Below, piece by piece: positions 7,277 to 15,071 of a stretch of 64,000 nucleotides of DNA (positions are counted from its first letter, which is position 1; each line of letters starts with the position of its first letter). Origin of the DNA: Natronorubrum halophilum (GTDB lineage Archaea; Halobacteriota; Halobacteria; Halobacteriales; Natrialbaceae). The translations under genes and the position numbers were made by a program. Where the stretch lies: NCBI RefSeq assembly GCF_003670115.1, contig NZ_QQTY01000004.1, positions 186,001 through 250,000 of the forward strand, in the 5' to 3' direction. A model generated the notes under the pieces. That model did not search any database and was not told the origin of the DNA. It saw only the letters and a list, made by a program, of their open reading frames with translations.

Positions 7277-7486
7277 TGACCCTGCTCAAGTCCTGTTTTG
7301 AGAGGGGTATCTCAGTGAACGATACACTACAGATGCAAACTGAACGCCGCAATTTCTATCAGTTACCAATGATGCTCGTTGAATGGTGCTGAATATAGGG
7401 CGCAAATGTGGCACGTGTTGGGAGCAGGTCTGCGATGGATCGTGATTGGTCAGTACTGCAGCAATAGTTACTGACGTACGGACCTC
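7277..7486. other. Intergenic, no feature recognised
   Basis: AT-rich spacer between the DUF7692-like gene and the convergent 248-residue membrane gene. No repeat of note and no translated frame is supported. Confidence 0.4.
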
Positions 7487-8233
7487 TCAGTCCATCGTTC
7501 TGACCCACTCTAAGGTGAACAATTTACCAAAGAGATACCAGAACCGGTGCCGGTACAACATGATAAGCGGGAAGTACCGAATGATCCCTTCAATCACGAA
7601 CTGATAGACACTGGGAGCGACGTACTTGAGCACGCCCATGAAGCATAGGACCGGAATCTTCCGCGAACTGCAGAGCCCGCGGTTCCACACCTCGTAAGCC
7701 ACAAGTTCGGGTCGTCTCCGTTCCTTCGCATTCACCGCTCCGGGCCCAAATCGGAGCTCACGGTTGAACTCCTGTACGAACGTTGTATCCATCGTCAAGA
7801 GGAACGGGTAGAACAGGACTGCCCACGTAATAATCGCTGGGACGCCGTTGACCAGTTCGTGGAGCGGCAGCGAATACCAGTCCAAAACCATGGATACCGT
7901 GTCCATGACCGCCCAACCGACTGCGCTTGTTACGCCCCAGATAAAGAGTAGGATTATCCCAATCAACCAGTACAGGTCCTTCGCCAGAAAGATAGGCTGT
8001 GTGACCGGTTTATGTGGGTCGTGGTTGGCCGCTTGTTCCCCTGCTTTGATCGCACGTGTTCGCAAATCGGGATCGGAAACCGAACTAAATCCTGCAAAAA
8101 TCGGTGGATACCAGTACACGGTTCGGTAGATCCGAAGAAAGTCGGCTCGCACCTCTCGGTACCGATCGATACTCACTACTCGATGGAACATGATCCGTCT
8201 TATCAGCGGGTGTGAGAGGAGTTTGGCGAGCAC
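7487..8233 (-). CDS. Multi-pass membrane protein of the cargo island
   Basis: 248 residues. The N-terminal third is soluble and basic; a double membrane segment at about 88-115 (LYWLIGIILLFIWGVTSAVG), another near 130-152 (VPAIITWAVLFYPFLLTM) and a C-terminal hydrophobic region (LKYVAPSVYQFVIEGIIRYF) can be seen. A pair of cysteines (GLCSSRKIPVLCF) lies near 192-202. No family recognised. Composition is intermediate. It faces the DUF7692-like gene and precedes the nuclease-like gene on the same strand by a 234-base AT-rich gap that holds nothing else I can support. Candidate superinfection-exclusion or anti-phage protein by position only. Confidence 0.6.
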   Translation of the reverse strand: MLAKLLSHPLIRRIMFHRVVSIDRYREVRADFLRIYRTVYWYPPIFAGFSSVSDPDLRTRAIKAGEQAANHDPHKPVTQPIFLAKDLYWLIGIILLFIWGVTSAVGWAVMDTVSMVLDWYSLPLHELVNGVPAIITWAVLFYPFLLTMDTTFVQEFNRELRFGPGAVNAKERRRPELVAYEVWNRGLCSSRKIPVLCFMGVLKYVAPSVYQFVIEGIIRYFPLIMLYRHRFWYLFGKLFTLEWVRTMD

Positions 8234-8467
8234 TTACAGAGGTATACAGTCCGATGGAATATAATCATTACCACGGTTTCTGATATAATGAACCGTTGTC
8301 ATCAAATCCTTACTGTGGATGAGTTGCTGAATACATCCTCTATAGTCAGCAGGCACCTTTTGATAGATCCAAGAGAGATCGGTAACCACTCCAGTAACTA
8401 TTTGACCTGTACTTGCCGCTAAGGATATTAAACCGAATTCTTTGCCGAGGTTTTCAATAGAGTCGGA

Positions 8468-8857
8468 TTAGAAGACGTCGCCGATCGAGATTTTTGCTTG
8501 CTGGGTTCCGCGGTGATCGCCGCCACCGTGCCACCGGAGCAGCGGGAGATCGCTCGCTCGAACCATCTTGTCTGTGACGACCGTGCAGCCGGAGCGCCCA
8601 TGTGGCCGGTAGACGACGAAACAGTACCAGCCGTCCGCTCGCCGAAGCTTGTCGTGATACGCTCGGTAGACCTTGAAGTTGCCCGGCTGGCCGTCGGCGT
8701 GCTCGAGCATGGTGCTCTTGATCTCGACGGGCGTTCCGTTTCCGAATCTCGCGTCGTGCCAGCTGGCGCGCTCGAGTTCGAAGCGTCGTTTCTTCGCCAT
8801 CCGTTTCTCGCAGGCCGTCCCGAAGTGGTTCGCTCGCTTCGATCGACTCCGAGTCAT
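8468..8857 (-). CDS. PD-(D/E)XK nuclease-like protein (copy 2)
   Basis: 129 residues from ATG 8857; an in-frame GTG at 8875 would add six. Basic N-terminus MTRSRSKRANHFGTACEKRM, then SWHDARFGNGTPVEIKSTM with Asp 35, Glu 45 and Lys 47 in PD-(D/E)XK spacing, then NFKVYRAYHDKLRRADGWYCFVVYRP. The helix after the EIK motif and the strand CFVVYR complete a nuclease-like core. It shares WHDA...TPxEIK with the gene at 2397-2918 but has different flanks. Last gene on the minus strand after the structural block, separated from the ATPase by 160 bases with a hairpin. Likely an endonuclease; substrate unknown. Confidence 0.68.
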   Translation of the reverse strand: MTRSRSKRANHFGTACEKRMAKKRRFELERASWHDARFGNGTPVEIKSTMLEHADGQPGNFKVYRAYHDKLRRADGWYCFVVYRPHGRSGCTVVTDKMVRASDLPLLRWHGGGDHRGTQQAKISIGDVF

Positions 8858-8934
8858 GGCTGACTCATCACGCACGCGCTCGTCGCGCGTCTTTATTTAT
8901 TTCTCCGCCGCCGTCTATGGATCGAATACAGGCG

Positions 8935-8972
8935 ATGGGCCGTGATACGCGGCCCTGTCGGGCCGCGCCCAT
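8935..8972. terminator. GC-rich stem-loop after the structural operon
   Basis: atgggc/gcccat form the outer arms and cggccc/gggccg the inner arms of an imperfect hairpin in the 160-base gap downstream of the ATPase gene. The position suits termination of the long minus-strand structural transcript or processing before the nuclease-like gene. Both outer arms contain GCCCA on one strand. Confidence 0.4.
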
Positions 8973-9019
8973 AGTAAAGGGGGGATAGTTGCCGTTGCCA
9001 GCGTGCCACCTGTACGCGG

Positions 9020-10186
9020 TCATGCAATTACCTCTTCGACTTTGGCAAGCGTATCGACGTGCTCGCCGTCGTCTTTGTACTCTCGCCAGCGAGTACCGAC
9101 CCATTGGTGGCTGTAGGGAACGTACGTCGCTGTCTCGCGATTTGACATACCTTCCTCTTTGCACCTGATAGCCGTCCAAATGGCCGTTTTGCGGGCCGCC
9201 TCGCCCGCCCCCATTTCGTCGGTTTCGTCGCCGTAACTCGACCACGACCAATCACTCGCCTCTTTCGTGTTGTACCGGAGGTCCGTCGGAGGCACGCCTT
9301 CGATCTCGCCTTCAATATCGGCGAGTTGCGCGTTCCGAATCGAGTCGGCGATGACGGCCTTTTTCTGACTCACCTTCTTGACGATCGTGCCGACGCGCCA
9401 GAGCATTGGATGAATCGATCGCTCGCCGTGCGCGATGTAGATGAGAGCGCCGCCGTACTTCCGGATCTTGTATACCAGCGGAGCCATCTTCTTGCGGGTT
9501 TCGTGGCCCTGTTTGCCGGTCCCACTGGCGGCACTCGAGAACTCGTCACCGATGAACAGTTTGTCGCGCTGGCTGTGCTTGAGCGGATCGCCATCCTGCT
9601 CGACCCACTCCATAAGTGTGCCGTAGTCACCGATCCAGCCGTCCTGTACATCGCCGTCAGCGTCCACCCAGCGGTTCTTTTCCTCGAGCGACTGGATGTT
9701 CGTGCCGAGCAGCGAGTTCTCCTGATGGAGCGCACGCCAGCGTTGTGCGAGCAGACACGCGAAGTCCGTCTTCCCCGCGCCCATCTCGCCCAAGACAACG
9801 ATCACTGGAGCCGGGCCGTTGATGAGTTCGTCCACCGTGCCGATGGCCTTCAGACCGCTCACATCGGCACGCTGTGACGTGTCTCCAACCATGTGCTTGA
9901 TCGTGGCCATATCGCCGTTTTCCATCGCTCTGCGGAAGTTCTCGGTCCCTTCGACCATCCGGATTTCCTCGTGTTTCGCGAGGTTTTTCGACTGGCCGGG
10001 CATCTTGTCGGGCCGATCGGCCGACGTCGGATCGTAGTGGATCGATCGAACGGCCATCGCCCGGCTAATCTGCTCGTCGCGAACGATGCCGCCGTGGTCG
10101 GCGATCTCCCGATTCTCGCGCTGTCCGTAGCCTTCCTGGTGCTCCCGCGCTTCGGCCGTGACGTGTAGGTCATTGTCGTCAGTCAT
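9020..10186 (-). CDS. VP8-like P-loop ATPase of the pleolipovirus module
   Basis: 388 residues from ATG 10186; the open frame extends 35 codons upstream but only over the end of the previous gene. Walker A GEMGAGKTD at about 133-141, Walker B KLFIGDEFS at about 209-217, then a sensor-like ALIYIAHGERSIHP. The C-terminus (RCKEEGMSNRETATYVPYSH) has an HTH-like character. An ATPase at the end of the structural operon is the conserved last core gene of pleolipoviruses (VP8 in HRPV-1). A role in assembly or DNA handling is inferred; virion budding in this family has no known motor. Overlaps the upstream gene by eight bases. Confidence 0.82.
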   Translation of the reverse strand: MTDDNDLHVTAEAREHQEGYGQRENREIADHGGIVRDEQISRAMAVRSIHYDPTSADRPDKMPGQSKNLAKHEEIRMVEGTENFRRAMENGDMATIKHMVGDTSQRADVSGLKAIGTVDELINGPAPVIVVLGEMGAGKTDFACLLAQRWRALHQENSLLGTNIQSLEEKNRWVDADGDVQDGWIGDYGTLMEWVEQDGDPLKHSQRDKLFIGDEFSSAASGTGKQGHETRKKMAPLVYKIRKYGGALIYIAHGERSIHPMLWRVGTIVKKVSQKKAVIADSIRNAQLADIEGEIEGVPPTDLRYNTKEASDWSWSSYGDETDEMGAGEAARKTAIWTAIRCKEEGMSNRETATYVPYSHQWVGTRWREYKDDGEHVDTLAKVEEVIA

Positions 10187-10997
10187 CGGTCCCTCCGTCG
10201 GCTGCTGCCGCCTGCTCGCCGCCCGTGTTGATCGTGACGGGTGCCGTTTCCATCGGGTCGGTCGCGTCGAACTCCTGTTCGTATTCGCCAAGGTCGCTAA
10301 TTTCGTCGCTTGACCACTCTTCGGCGTCGTCTTCGGCTGCCTCGAAGCGTTCTTTGACGCTGGTTTTCTGGGTCATCAACCCGCGTTCGTCGGCTTCGGC
10401 GTGCGCGTTGATCGTATCGCGTTCAATCTCGATTCCCATCCGGCTGATCCGCCCGCGTAGCTTGTTGTAGGCAATCGCCGTTTCGACTAACTCGCCGTGG
10501 ACGTCCTCGAGCATGGCTTTGATCGTGACGAGTTTCGAGTCCGAGAGTTGGCTGAAGTAGCAGCCGGTGACGATGAGCGTCCCGTTCTCGCCCTGATCCG
10601 GGTGCCAGTCGAACTCTCGAACCTCGAACGCTTCGTTGTCGTTCACGCGGTACGGTGACGGTCCCTCGACGGTCTTGTTCGACCACACCTCTGGTTCAAC
10701 GTAGAACTTCTTTCGTACGTCTTCGACACCGTTGACGTGGTAGACTTCCGTCATCCGCCGGTTTCGGAGCGCTCGAGCGCCGGTGACGAACAGCGCGAGC
10801 AGCGGCGGTCCGAGCAACAGGAGCGCAGCGAACCAGCCGATCGCGATCGGTGGAATGCCGGGGATGCTCGGACGGATCAAGACGAGTGCCGCCCCGAGCG
10901 ACACCACGACACCGAGCACGATCAGCTGGCCCTCGGCAGCGATGTACGTCAGTCGATCCGCCCAGGAGCCGAACGTCCCGCTCGTCTGTTCGCTCAT
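10179..10997 (-). CDS. Pleolipovirus ORF7-like membrane protein
   Basis: 272 residues from ATG 10997 (MSEQTSGTFGSWADRLTYIA). Two membrane segments lie at about 24-44 and 51-75, with the larger C-terminal portion soluble (TEVYHVNGVEDVRKKFYVEP...) and ending in an acidic, alanine- and glycine-rich tail. Position between the ORF6-like gene and the ATPase, and this two-helix-plus-domain plan, match the conserved ORF7 place in pleolipovirus genomes. Start and stop overlap the neighbours (ATGA on the upstream side). Function in the family is not established. Confidence 0.75.
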   Translation of the reverse strand: MSEQTSGTFGSWADRLTYIAAEGQLIVLGVVVSLGAALVLIRPSIPGIPPIAIGWFAALLLLGPPLLALFVTGARALRNRRMTEVYHVNGVEDVRKKFYVEPEVWSNKTVEGPSPYRVNDNEAFEVREFDWHPDQGENGTLIVTGCYFSQLSDSKLVTIKAMLEDVHGELVETAIAYNKLRGRISRMGIEIERDTINAHAEADERGLMTQKTSVKERFEAAEDDAEEWSSDEISDLGEYEQEFDATDPMETAPVTINTGGEQAAAADGGTDD

Positions 10998-11539
10998 GCC
11001 TCCATCACCCCGCTTTCTTCGGAGCGGAGGACGTGCCACGTCCCGACACCGGCCAGCCCGACGGTCATGAGAATCCCCGAGAACAGTCCCGACTCGCCGC
11101 CGAAGTGCCGGAACGGGTTCTCGTCGCCTTCGCTCGGTTCTTCTATCTTGCTCGAGAGACGGACGGTGGTTCCGCTGACGCTGACACCGACCGTCGACGC
11201 CCCGCGCATCTCGCGGACGTCCATCGAGATCGTCGTCTCACCGCGCTCGAGGTTGTAGTCTTCGCTCGGCACCTGGACCGCGCCTTCCTCGCCGACGCCC
11301 GCGAGTGCGTCCGAGACGGTGACCGTCCGCGGCCGATCGGCGTCGAAGGTGATCGTCGCGGTTCCGTTCGCGAGTTCGTACTCAGTAATTCGGAGACCGT
11401 CGCCGAACTCAGCTTCGAATGCGGGTTCGGCCGTCGCGTTCTCCGTTTCGTTCCCGTCCTGTGCGGCGACTGGCCCAACGCCCATGCCCATCGCGAGCGC
11501 CACCGCTACGACGACAACCACAAAAAAGATCCGTCGCAT
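10994..11539 (-). CDS. Pleolipovirus ORF6-like secreted/anchored protein
   Basis: 181 residues. A Sec-type signal peptide (MRRIFFVVVVVAVALAMGMG, cleavage probably after VAA at about 26) is followed by a beta-rich ectodomain with Asn-x-Thr sites, then a C-terminal membrane segment (about 153-170, FSGILMTVGLAGVGTWHVL) and a short cytoplasmic tail. Lies directly after the spike gene with two bases between them, the ORF6 place in pleolipoviruses. It may be a virion membrane component or spike partner; that is inference. Confidence 0.75.
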   Translation of the reverse strand: MRRIFFVVVVVAVALAMGMGVGPVAAQDGNETENATAEPAFEAEFGDGLRITEYELANGTATITFDADRPRTVTVSDALAGVGEEGAVQVPSEDYNLERGETTISMDVREMRGASTVGVSVSGTTVRLSSKIEEPSEGDENPFRHFGGESGLFSGILMTVGLAGVGTWHVLRSEESGVMEA

Positions 11540-11541
11540 CC

Positions 11542-13416
11542 TCAGTTCCCTCCGAGTCCCGGAATGAGGTCGGTCACAACCCCGATGACAGCGAGAACGA
11601 CGACTCCGATGAGCCCCAGACCGAGCAGTGCGCCACCCTCTCCGAGGTCATCGAGCGGATTGGGGACGGTAAGGTCTACCTCAGTGTCATCATCTGAGTT
11701 CATCTCTTCGACCAGTTCGTACTGTTGTTCTAAGAGTTCCTTCTGAAACTGCTCGAACTCGTCCAGCCGATCGTGTACCTCCTCGTAGTCGGTCGGCGTC
11801 TCGGTTGTGAGATCGTTATCCGTGAACGTCACCGAATCCGTATCGACTATCTCGCCGTCCTCGTTGAGTCCCTGTGCCGAGTCGATCGTGAACTCTCGCG
11901 TGTCTTCGAACTCCACGAATCCGGTTTGCTCGACCTGCTCGCCCTCCGAATTTTCGACCACGACAGTAGTAGAGAATAGGACGGTTGGGGCCGCAGTCGT
12001 TTCACTAACCAAATCCGTCAAATCTGCTGGCGTATAGGTCTCTCCCACCTGAAGATCGCCGTCCGGCCCCGGATCGATATACAACGTTCCGCTGATCGTT
12101 TTCCCCTCGATCGCGGCCACGTCCTCATTCGCTTCCGGCCCCTCGTCGTCCGGGTCGGTGAGCGGTCCTATTGTAATCGTGTTATGGGTCGTAGACGGCG
12201 TTTGACCGAGCATCGACAGGTGAGCATTGACGAGCGCGTGCGGGTCGTCTTCCGGCGCGTCGTCTGACAACGAGGTGAACGTCTGGATTTCTTCGTAGCT
12301 CAGTTCATCGTCTACGATTTGCTCATACACGTTGTCTACCATCGTCTCGACGTTGGTAGAGGCGGTGTTGAGCGCGTCGAGTACCGACTGAATCGCAGCG
12401 TTCCAATCGTTATGGGACCACAGGAGTTGTGCGCCGGCTACTTCGCCGTCCCGACCGAATTCGTTGTCGTAGACGTTCCGGTACTCCGCATCATCGAACT
12501 CCTTAATCTCTATCTCAAGGGTTTCAACGACGAACCAGCCGTTTGCATCGTCTGAGTCCCGCATCTTGTAAATTTCCTCCCCGTCATCCTCTGGAGTTGG
12601 GTCCAGTGCCGGGAGACCAATATTCCCAAGTTCTCCGACATCGCGAGTGGCTCCGGTTGCACTCTGGCCGTTATCGAACTCAATCGCAAACGTCGGTGCC
12701 GAAATTGTACTCCCGTCGGGGAGATCGTAGACCATATCGCTCACGTCATGGTCGAGATCTGTGATTCCTCCCGCACTTTCGTCAGACGATCCATAGGTGC
12801 TAGCGAGGCGGTAATATTCCTCATAATCAGCAGGCTCAGAGTAGTCACCGGCTTCATCGAGCGCGAGGTGCAGGCGCTGCCACCGATCACGAATCGAGCG
12901 TAGAACAAGATGCGACTCGTTGACGATCTCCTCGAGCGGGGTTGAATAGACTTCATCAACTTTCGCGGTAGCAGCGTCAATCGCATCCTGTCGGCTCGCT
13001 CCTTGCTCCTGAATCTCCCGGTAAGCCGCCTTCAGACCCTCGATATAGGCGCGTCCTTCCAGAAGTTCGGCGTTGTCCTGTACCCACGTGAGTGAGGTGC
13101 CAGTGCGAGCCTGCGTTTCGACACCGTATCGGTAGGTGTCGCCGTGAATCCGAAGAATCTCGTTTTCTAAGTATTCCTCGTGTTCCTCGTCATCGTCGCC
13201 GTCCGATCCGAATAGCCAGCCGAGAGCGTCACCCGCCCCCCATCCCGCCCCGATCGGCATGAGTGACTGTGCGCTCGCCGTTCCGCTCGAGGCCGCCCCG
13301 CCCGCCGCGATCGCCGCGGCGGTGGCCGTCCCCTGGAGGAACGTCCGCCGGTCGAGCGAGCAGCCGGGCGCGACCTCGTGGGCCGTGGGCTGTGGGCCAG
13401 AGTCCTCTGCCGCCAT
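11542..13416 (-). CDS. VP4-like spike protein of the pleolipovirus module
   Basis: 624 residues. A twin-arginine signal LDRRTFLQGTATAAAIAAGG (about 21-40) with AxA-type cleavage near TASA shows Tat export, which implies folding in the cytoplasm. A long acidic beta-rich ectodomain follows, then a coiled coil (about 545-572, EFEQFQKELLEQQYELVEEM), a short acidic linker and one C-terminal membrane anchor (about 596-615), ending GLGGN. Signal peptide, large ectodomain, coiled coil and C-terminal anchor are the architecture of pleolipovirus VP4 spikes, and length is in range (500-650). The middle (11.7-13.2 kb) is lower in GC third positions than flanking genes, in keeping with rapid evolution of a receptor-binding region. 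Confidence 0.85.
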   Translation of the reverse strand: MAAEDSGPQPTAHEVAPGCSLDRRTFLQGTATAAAIAAGGAASSGTASAQSLMPIGAGWGAGDALGWLFGSDGDDDEEHEEYLENEILRIHGDTYRYGVETQARTGTSLTWVQDNAELLEGRAYIEGLKAAYREIQEQGASRQDAIDAATAKVDEVYSTPLEEIVNESHLVLRSIRDRWQRLHLALDEAGDYSEPADYEEYYRLASTYGSSDESAGGITDLDHDVSDMVYDLPDGSTISAPTFAIEFDNGQSATGATRDVGELGNIGLPALDPTPEDDGEEIYKMRDSDDANGWFVVETLEIEIKEFDDAEYRNVYDNEFGRDGEVAGAQLLWSHNDWNAAIQSVLDALNTASTNVETMVDNVYEQIVDDELSYEEIQTFTSLSDDAPEDDPHALVNAHLSMLGQTPSTTHNTITIGPLTDPDDEGPEANEDVAAIEGKTISGTLYIDPGPDGDLQVGETYTPADLTDLVSETTAAPTVLFSTTVVVENSEGEQVEQTGFVEFEDTREFTIDSAQGLNEDGEIVDTDSVTFTDNDLTTETPTDYEEVHDRLDEFEQFQKELLEQQYELVEEMNSDDDTEVDLTVPNPLDDLGEGGALLGLGLIGVVVLAVIGVVTDLIPGLGGN

Positions 13417-13542
13417 TCAGACCACCCCCGTCGTCATCAGCGCCGCCAGGCCGATCGACACGCTCGAGGCCGTGAGGACGTAGCCGGTGATCACTGAACT
13501 GTACCACTGTTCCGTCTGACCGCTGAAAACGTTGGAATGCAT
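13417..13542 (-). CDS. 41-residue membrane microprotein between VP3-like and spike genes
   Basis: ATG at 13542 to TGA at 13417; the stop abuts the spike ATG with no gap, and the start is 16 bases after the VP3-like stop. It encodes MHSNVFSGQTEQWYSSVITG followed by one hydrophobic segment YVLTASSVSIGLAALMTTGV. Tight packing and normal codon use argue that it is real. Its place between the two structural proteins suggests a minor virion membrane component, which is inference. Confidence 0.68.
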   Translation of the reverse strand: MHSNVFSGQTEQWYSSVITGYVLTASSVSIGLAALMTTGVV

Positions 13543-13558
13543 TGGTTGGAACTCCGGA

Positions 13559-13990
13559 TTACTTGTAGGCGATCACGTAGAACGCGGCGGCGTTGAGGAA
13601 GACGGTGAACCAGCCGACGTACCACATGCTTGCCATCGTGACGGCCACAGCGGGCACGAGCGCCGCGAGAATGTTCATGATGATCGCCAGCAACACGACG
13701 ACCGTTTCCACGTCGGTCCAGTCCTCTGGCGTCCCCTCGTTGGTGAGCCAGCCGATGAGCAGAATCCCCATCGAGAGGATGAACCCGTACGTGACCTCGG
13801 TGCCGTGCGCGCTGTACAACGAGTCCGCGAGCGACATGTTCAGCGGCGCGCTGAACTGGAGCGTGCCGACCGCGCCGACCGAGATCGACGCGAGCACGAA
13901 CAATGGCGCGAGAATACTGTCTGTTAGGTCGATACCGTCTTCCTGACGAATCGAGTCAGGAACGTATTTCTGCGGTAGGCTAAGTGCCAT
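13559..13990 (-). CDS. VP3-like internal membrane protein of the pleolipovirus module
   Basis: 143 residues from ATG 13990 ([20 protein letters not shown]); an in-frame GTG at 14047 would place the start on top of the promoter and is less likely. Four membrane segments can be seen at about 27-47, 64-84, 97-117 and 120-140. Small four-helix membrane protein, first gene of the structural operon, directly before the spike: this is the VP3 position and topology of pleolipoviruses, where VP3 lines the inner face of the vesicle membrane. Confidence 0.8.
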   Translation of the reverse strand: MALSLPQKYVPDSIRQEDGIDLTDSILAPLFVLASISVGAVGTLQFSAPLNMSLADSLYSAHGTEVTYGFILSMGILLIGWLTNEGTPEDWTDVETVVVLLAIIMNILAALVPAVAVTMASMWYVGWFTVFLNAAAFYVIAYK

Positions 13991-14047
13991 ACGAACGCTC
14001 CGTTTCCCCGCCCCATCGAAAAGGTCAGGAAAACCAAGGTTCACCAA

Positions 14048-14061
14048 CCTTTATACCAAGG
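14048..14061. promoter_or_regulatory. Shared divergent promoter of structural operon and AbrB-like gene
   Basis: The near-palindrome cctttataccaagg places a TATA box on each strand (tttata forward, tataaa reverse). Forward it lies about 24 bases before ATG 14080, right for a leaderless transcript of the AbrB-like gene. In reverse it lies some 60 bases before ATG 13990, allowing a short leader for the VP3-like gene. One regulator bound here would control both directions. Confidence 0.6.
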
Positions 14062-14079
14062 CGGGTTGCCGCCAGTCGC

Positions 14080-14262
14080 ATGGCGCTGAACAAACTCAGA
14101 CAGTTAGACCAGAACTCCGCCGGGATTACCCTCCCAAAAGACGATCTCCGAATTGAGGGACTGCTCGACGAGAACGGGAGTGTTGACGATGAATATCACT
14201 TCCACGTTCGTCACATCGGTGACGGTGAATGGACGCTTGAGCTCGTCGAAGAACTTGATTAG
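14080..14262 (+). CDS. AbrB/MazE-like small regulator
   Basis: 60 residues beginning MALNKLRQLDQNSAGITLPK. The stretch NSAGITLPKDDLRIEGLL matches the swapped-hairpin AbrB/MazE signature (N-S-x-G-I-T-L-P-K), seen in many haloarchaeal viruses and plasmids as a stand-alone half-AbrB domain that dimerises on DNA. It is transcribed away from the structural operon from an overlapping TATA, so it is well placed to be the switch for late gene expression. No toxin gene lies next to it, so a toxin-antitoxin role is unlikely. Confidence 0.72.
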   Translation: MALNKLRQLDQNSAGITLPKDDLRIEGLLDENGSVDDEYHFHVRHIGDGEWTLELVEELD

Positions 14263-14329
14263 TAATTCTCTATCTACTCACAACAACATGTCGGAAATTG
14301 AAAAATCGTTCTATAAGGTTGTCTGTTAT

Positions 14330-14758
14330 TTAGGTGTCGTACTCGACTGTCCCAACGATAGTTGTCCCACTTCGGTCAGTTTCTTCCCCGTAATAGGCAA
14401 CAATATCATATTCCGTACCAGTCGTACCATCAATTGTTGCCCCCTCACCTACACTTTCTAACGGCAAACTTCCACTGCTCGTGGACACAACGTTACCACT
14501 ATCATCAATAACAGTAACTCCATCTGCATTTGCCAGCGATTCAAGGTTCACTGTTGGCGCGGTGGATCCATCATCTTCCACCTGTACGCCTGCTTGGGCA
14601 CTGTCTTGGAGTCCCGATCCCATATCGAGAACAAATGCAGCGATCACAGCCGCTAAAATAACTGTAATCGCAACCATAAGTATGACCCCTATCACTGGAG
14701 AGACCGCACGTTCATTTTCGTTACCAATCAGCTTACTTCGGAATTGTGTCAAATCCAT
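14330..14758 (-). CDS. Type IV pilin (PilA-like) inside the provirus
   Basis: 142 residues. The N-terminus MDLTQFRSKLIGNENERAVS continues into PVIGVILMVAITVILAAVIAAFVLDMG: a class III signal peptide with predicted prepilin peptidase (PibD) cleavage before AVSPVIG, followed by the hydrophobic assembly helix of haloarchaeal type IV pilins. The mature beta-rich part carries acidic and Thr/Ser-rich stretches. AT-richer codons than the structural genes. A pilin is not a known pleolipovirus structural gene; it may be host-derived cargo altering surface adhesion or virus receptor use. Separate unit, convergent with the AbrB-like gene. Confidence 0.82.
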   Translation of the reverse strand: MDLTQFRSKLIGNENERAVSPVIGVILMVAITVILAAVIAAFVLDMGSGLQDSAQAGVQVEDDGSTAPTVNLESLANADGVTVIDDSGNVVSTSSGSLPLESVGEGATIDGTTGTEYDIVAYYGEETDRSGTTIVGTVEYDT

Positions 14759-15071
14759 GTGTCATCACGCACCACAAATCAGCAGGTGGTTCATCGTGCT
14801 CAACCTCGAGCACACACTCGACGGATCAGGGCAGCAACCCACTACCGTCGCCATCCTTCCATGCGATTTTCGGTGCTAACTCTAACACAAGAAGCACCCA
14901 TAATAAAGGTATTCGAACGTGAAATTCATCTAATCTTATAGGGTTTCAGATCTGATAATCAGTGAGTGGCAGAAACCTTGCAGTGGCCCCTTGAAGCGCC
15001 GCCATCTATCGATATCACTTTTGAAACCGTCCAGACCGAACTTCTTTGCTTGCGGACTCAAATTCACATCT
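14759..15071. other. Divergent intergenic region, pilin / LAGLIDADG-like regulator
   Basis: 313 bases without a supportable gene. It contains AT-rich TATA-like stretches in both directions (cataataaagg near 14895 and tcttatagg near 14935) and would hold the promoters of the pilin gene (minus) and the regulator gene (plus). Confidence 0.4.
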
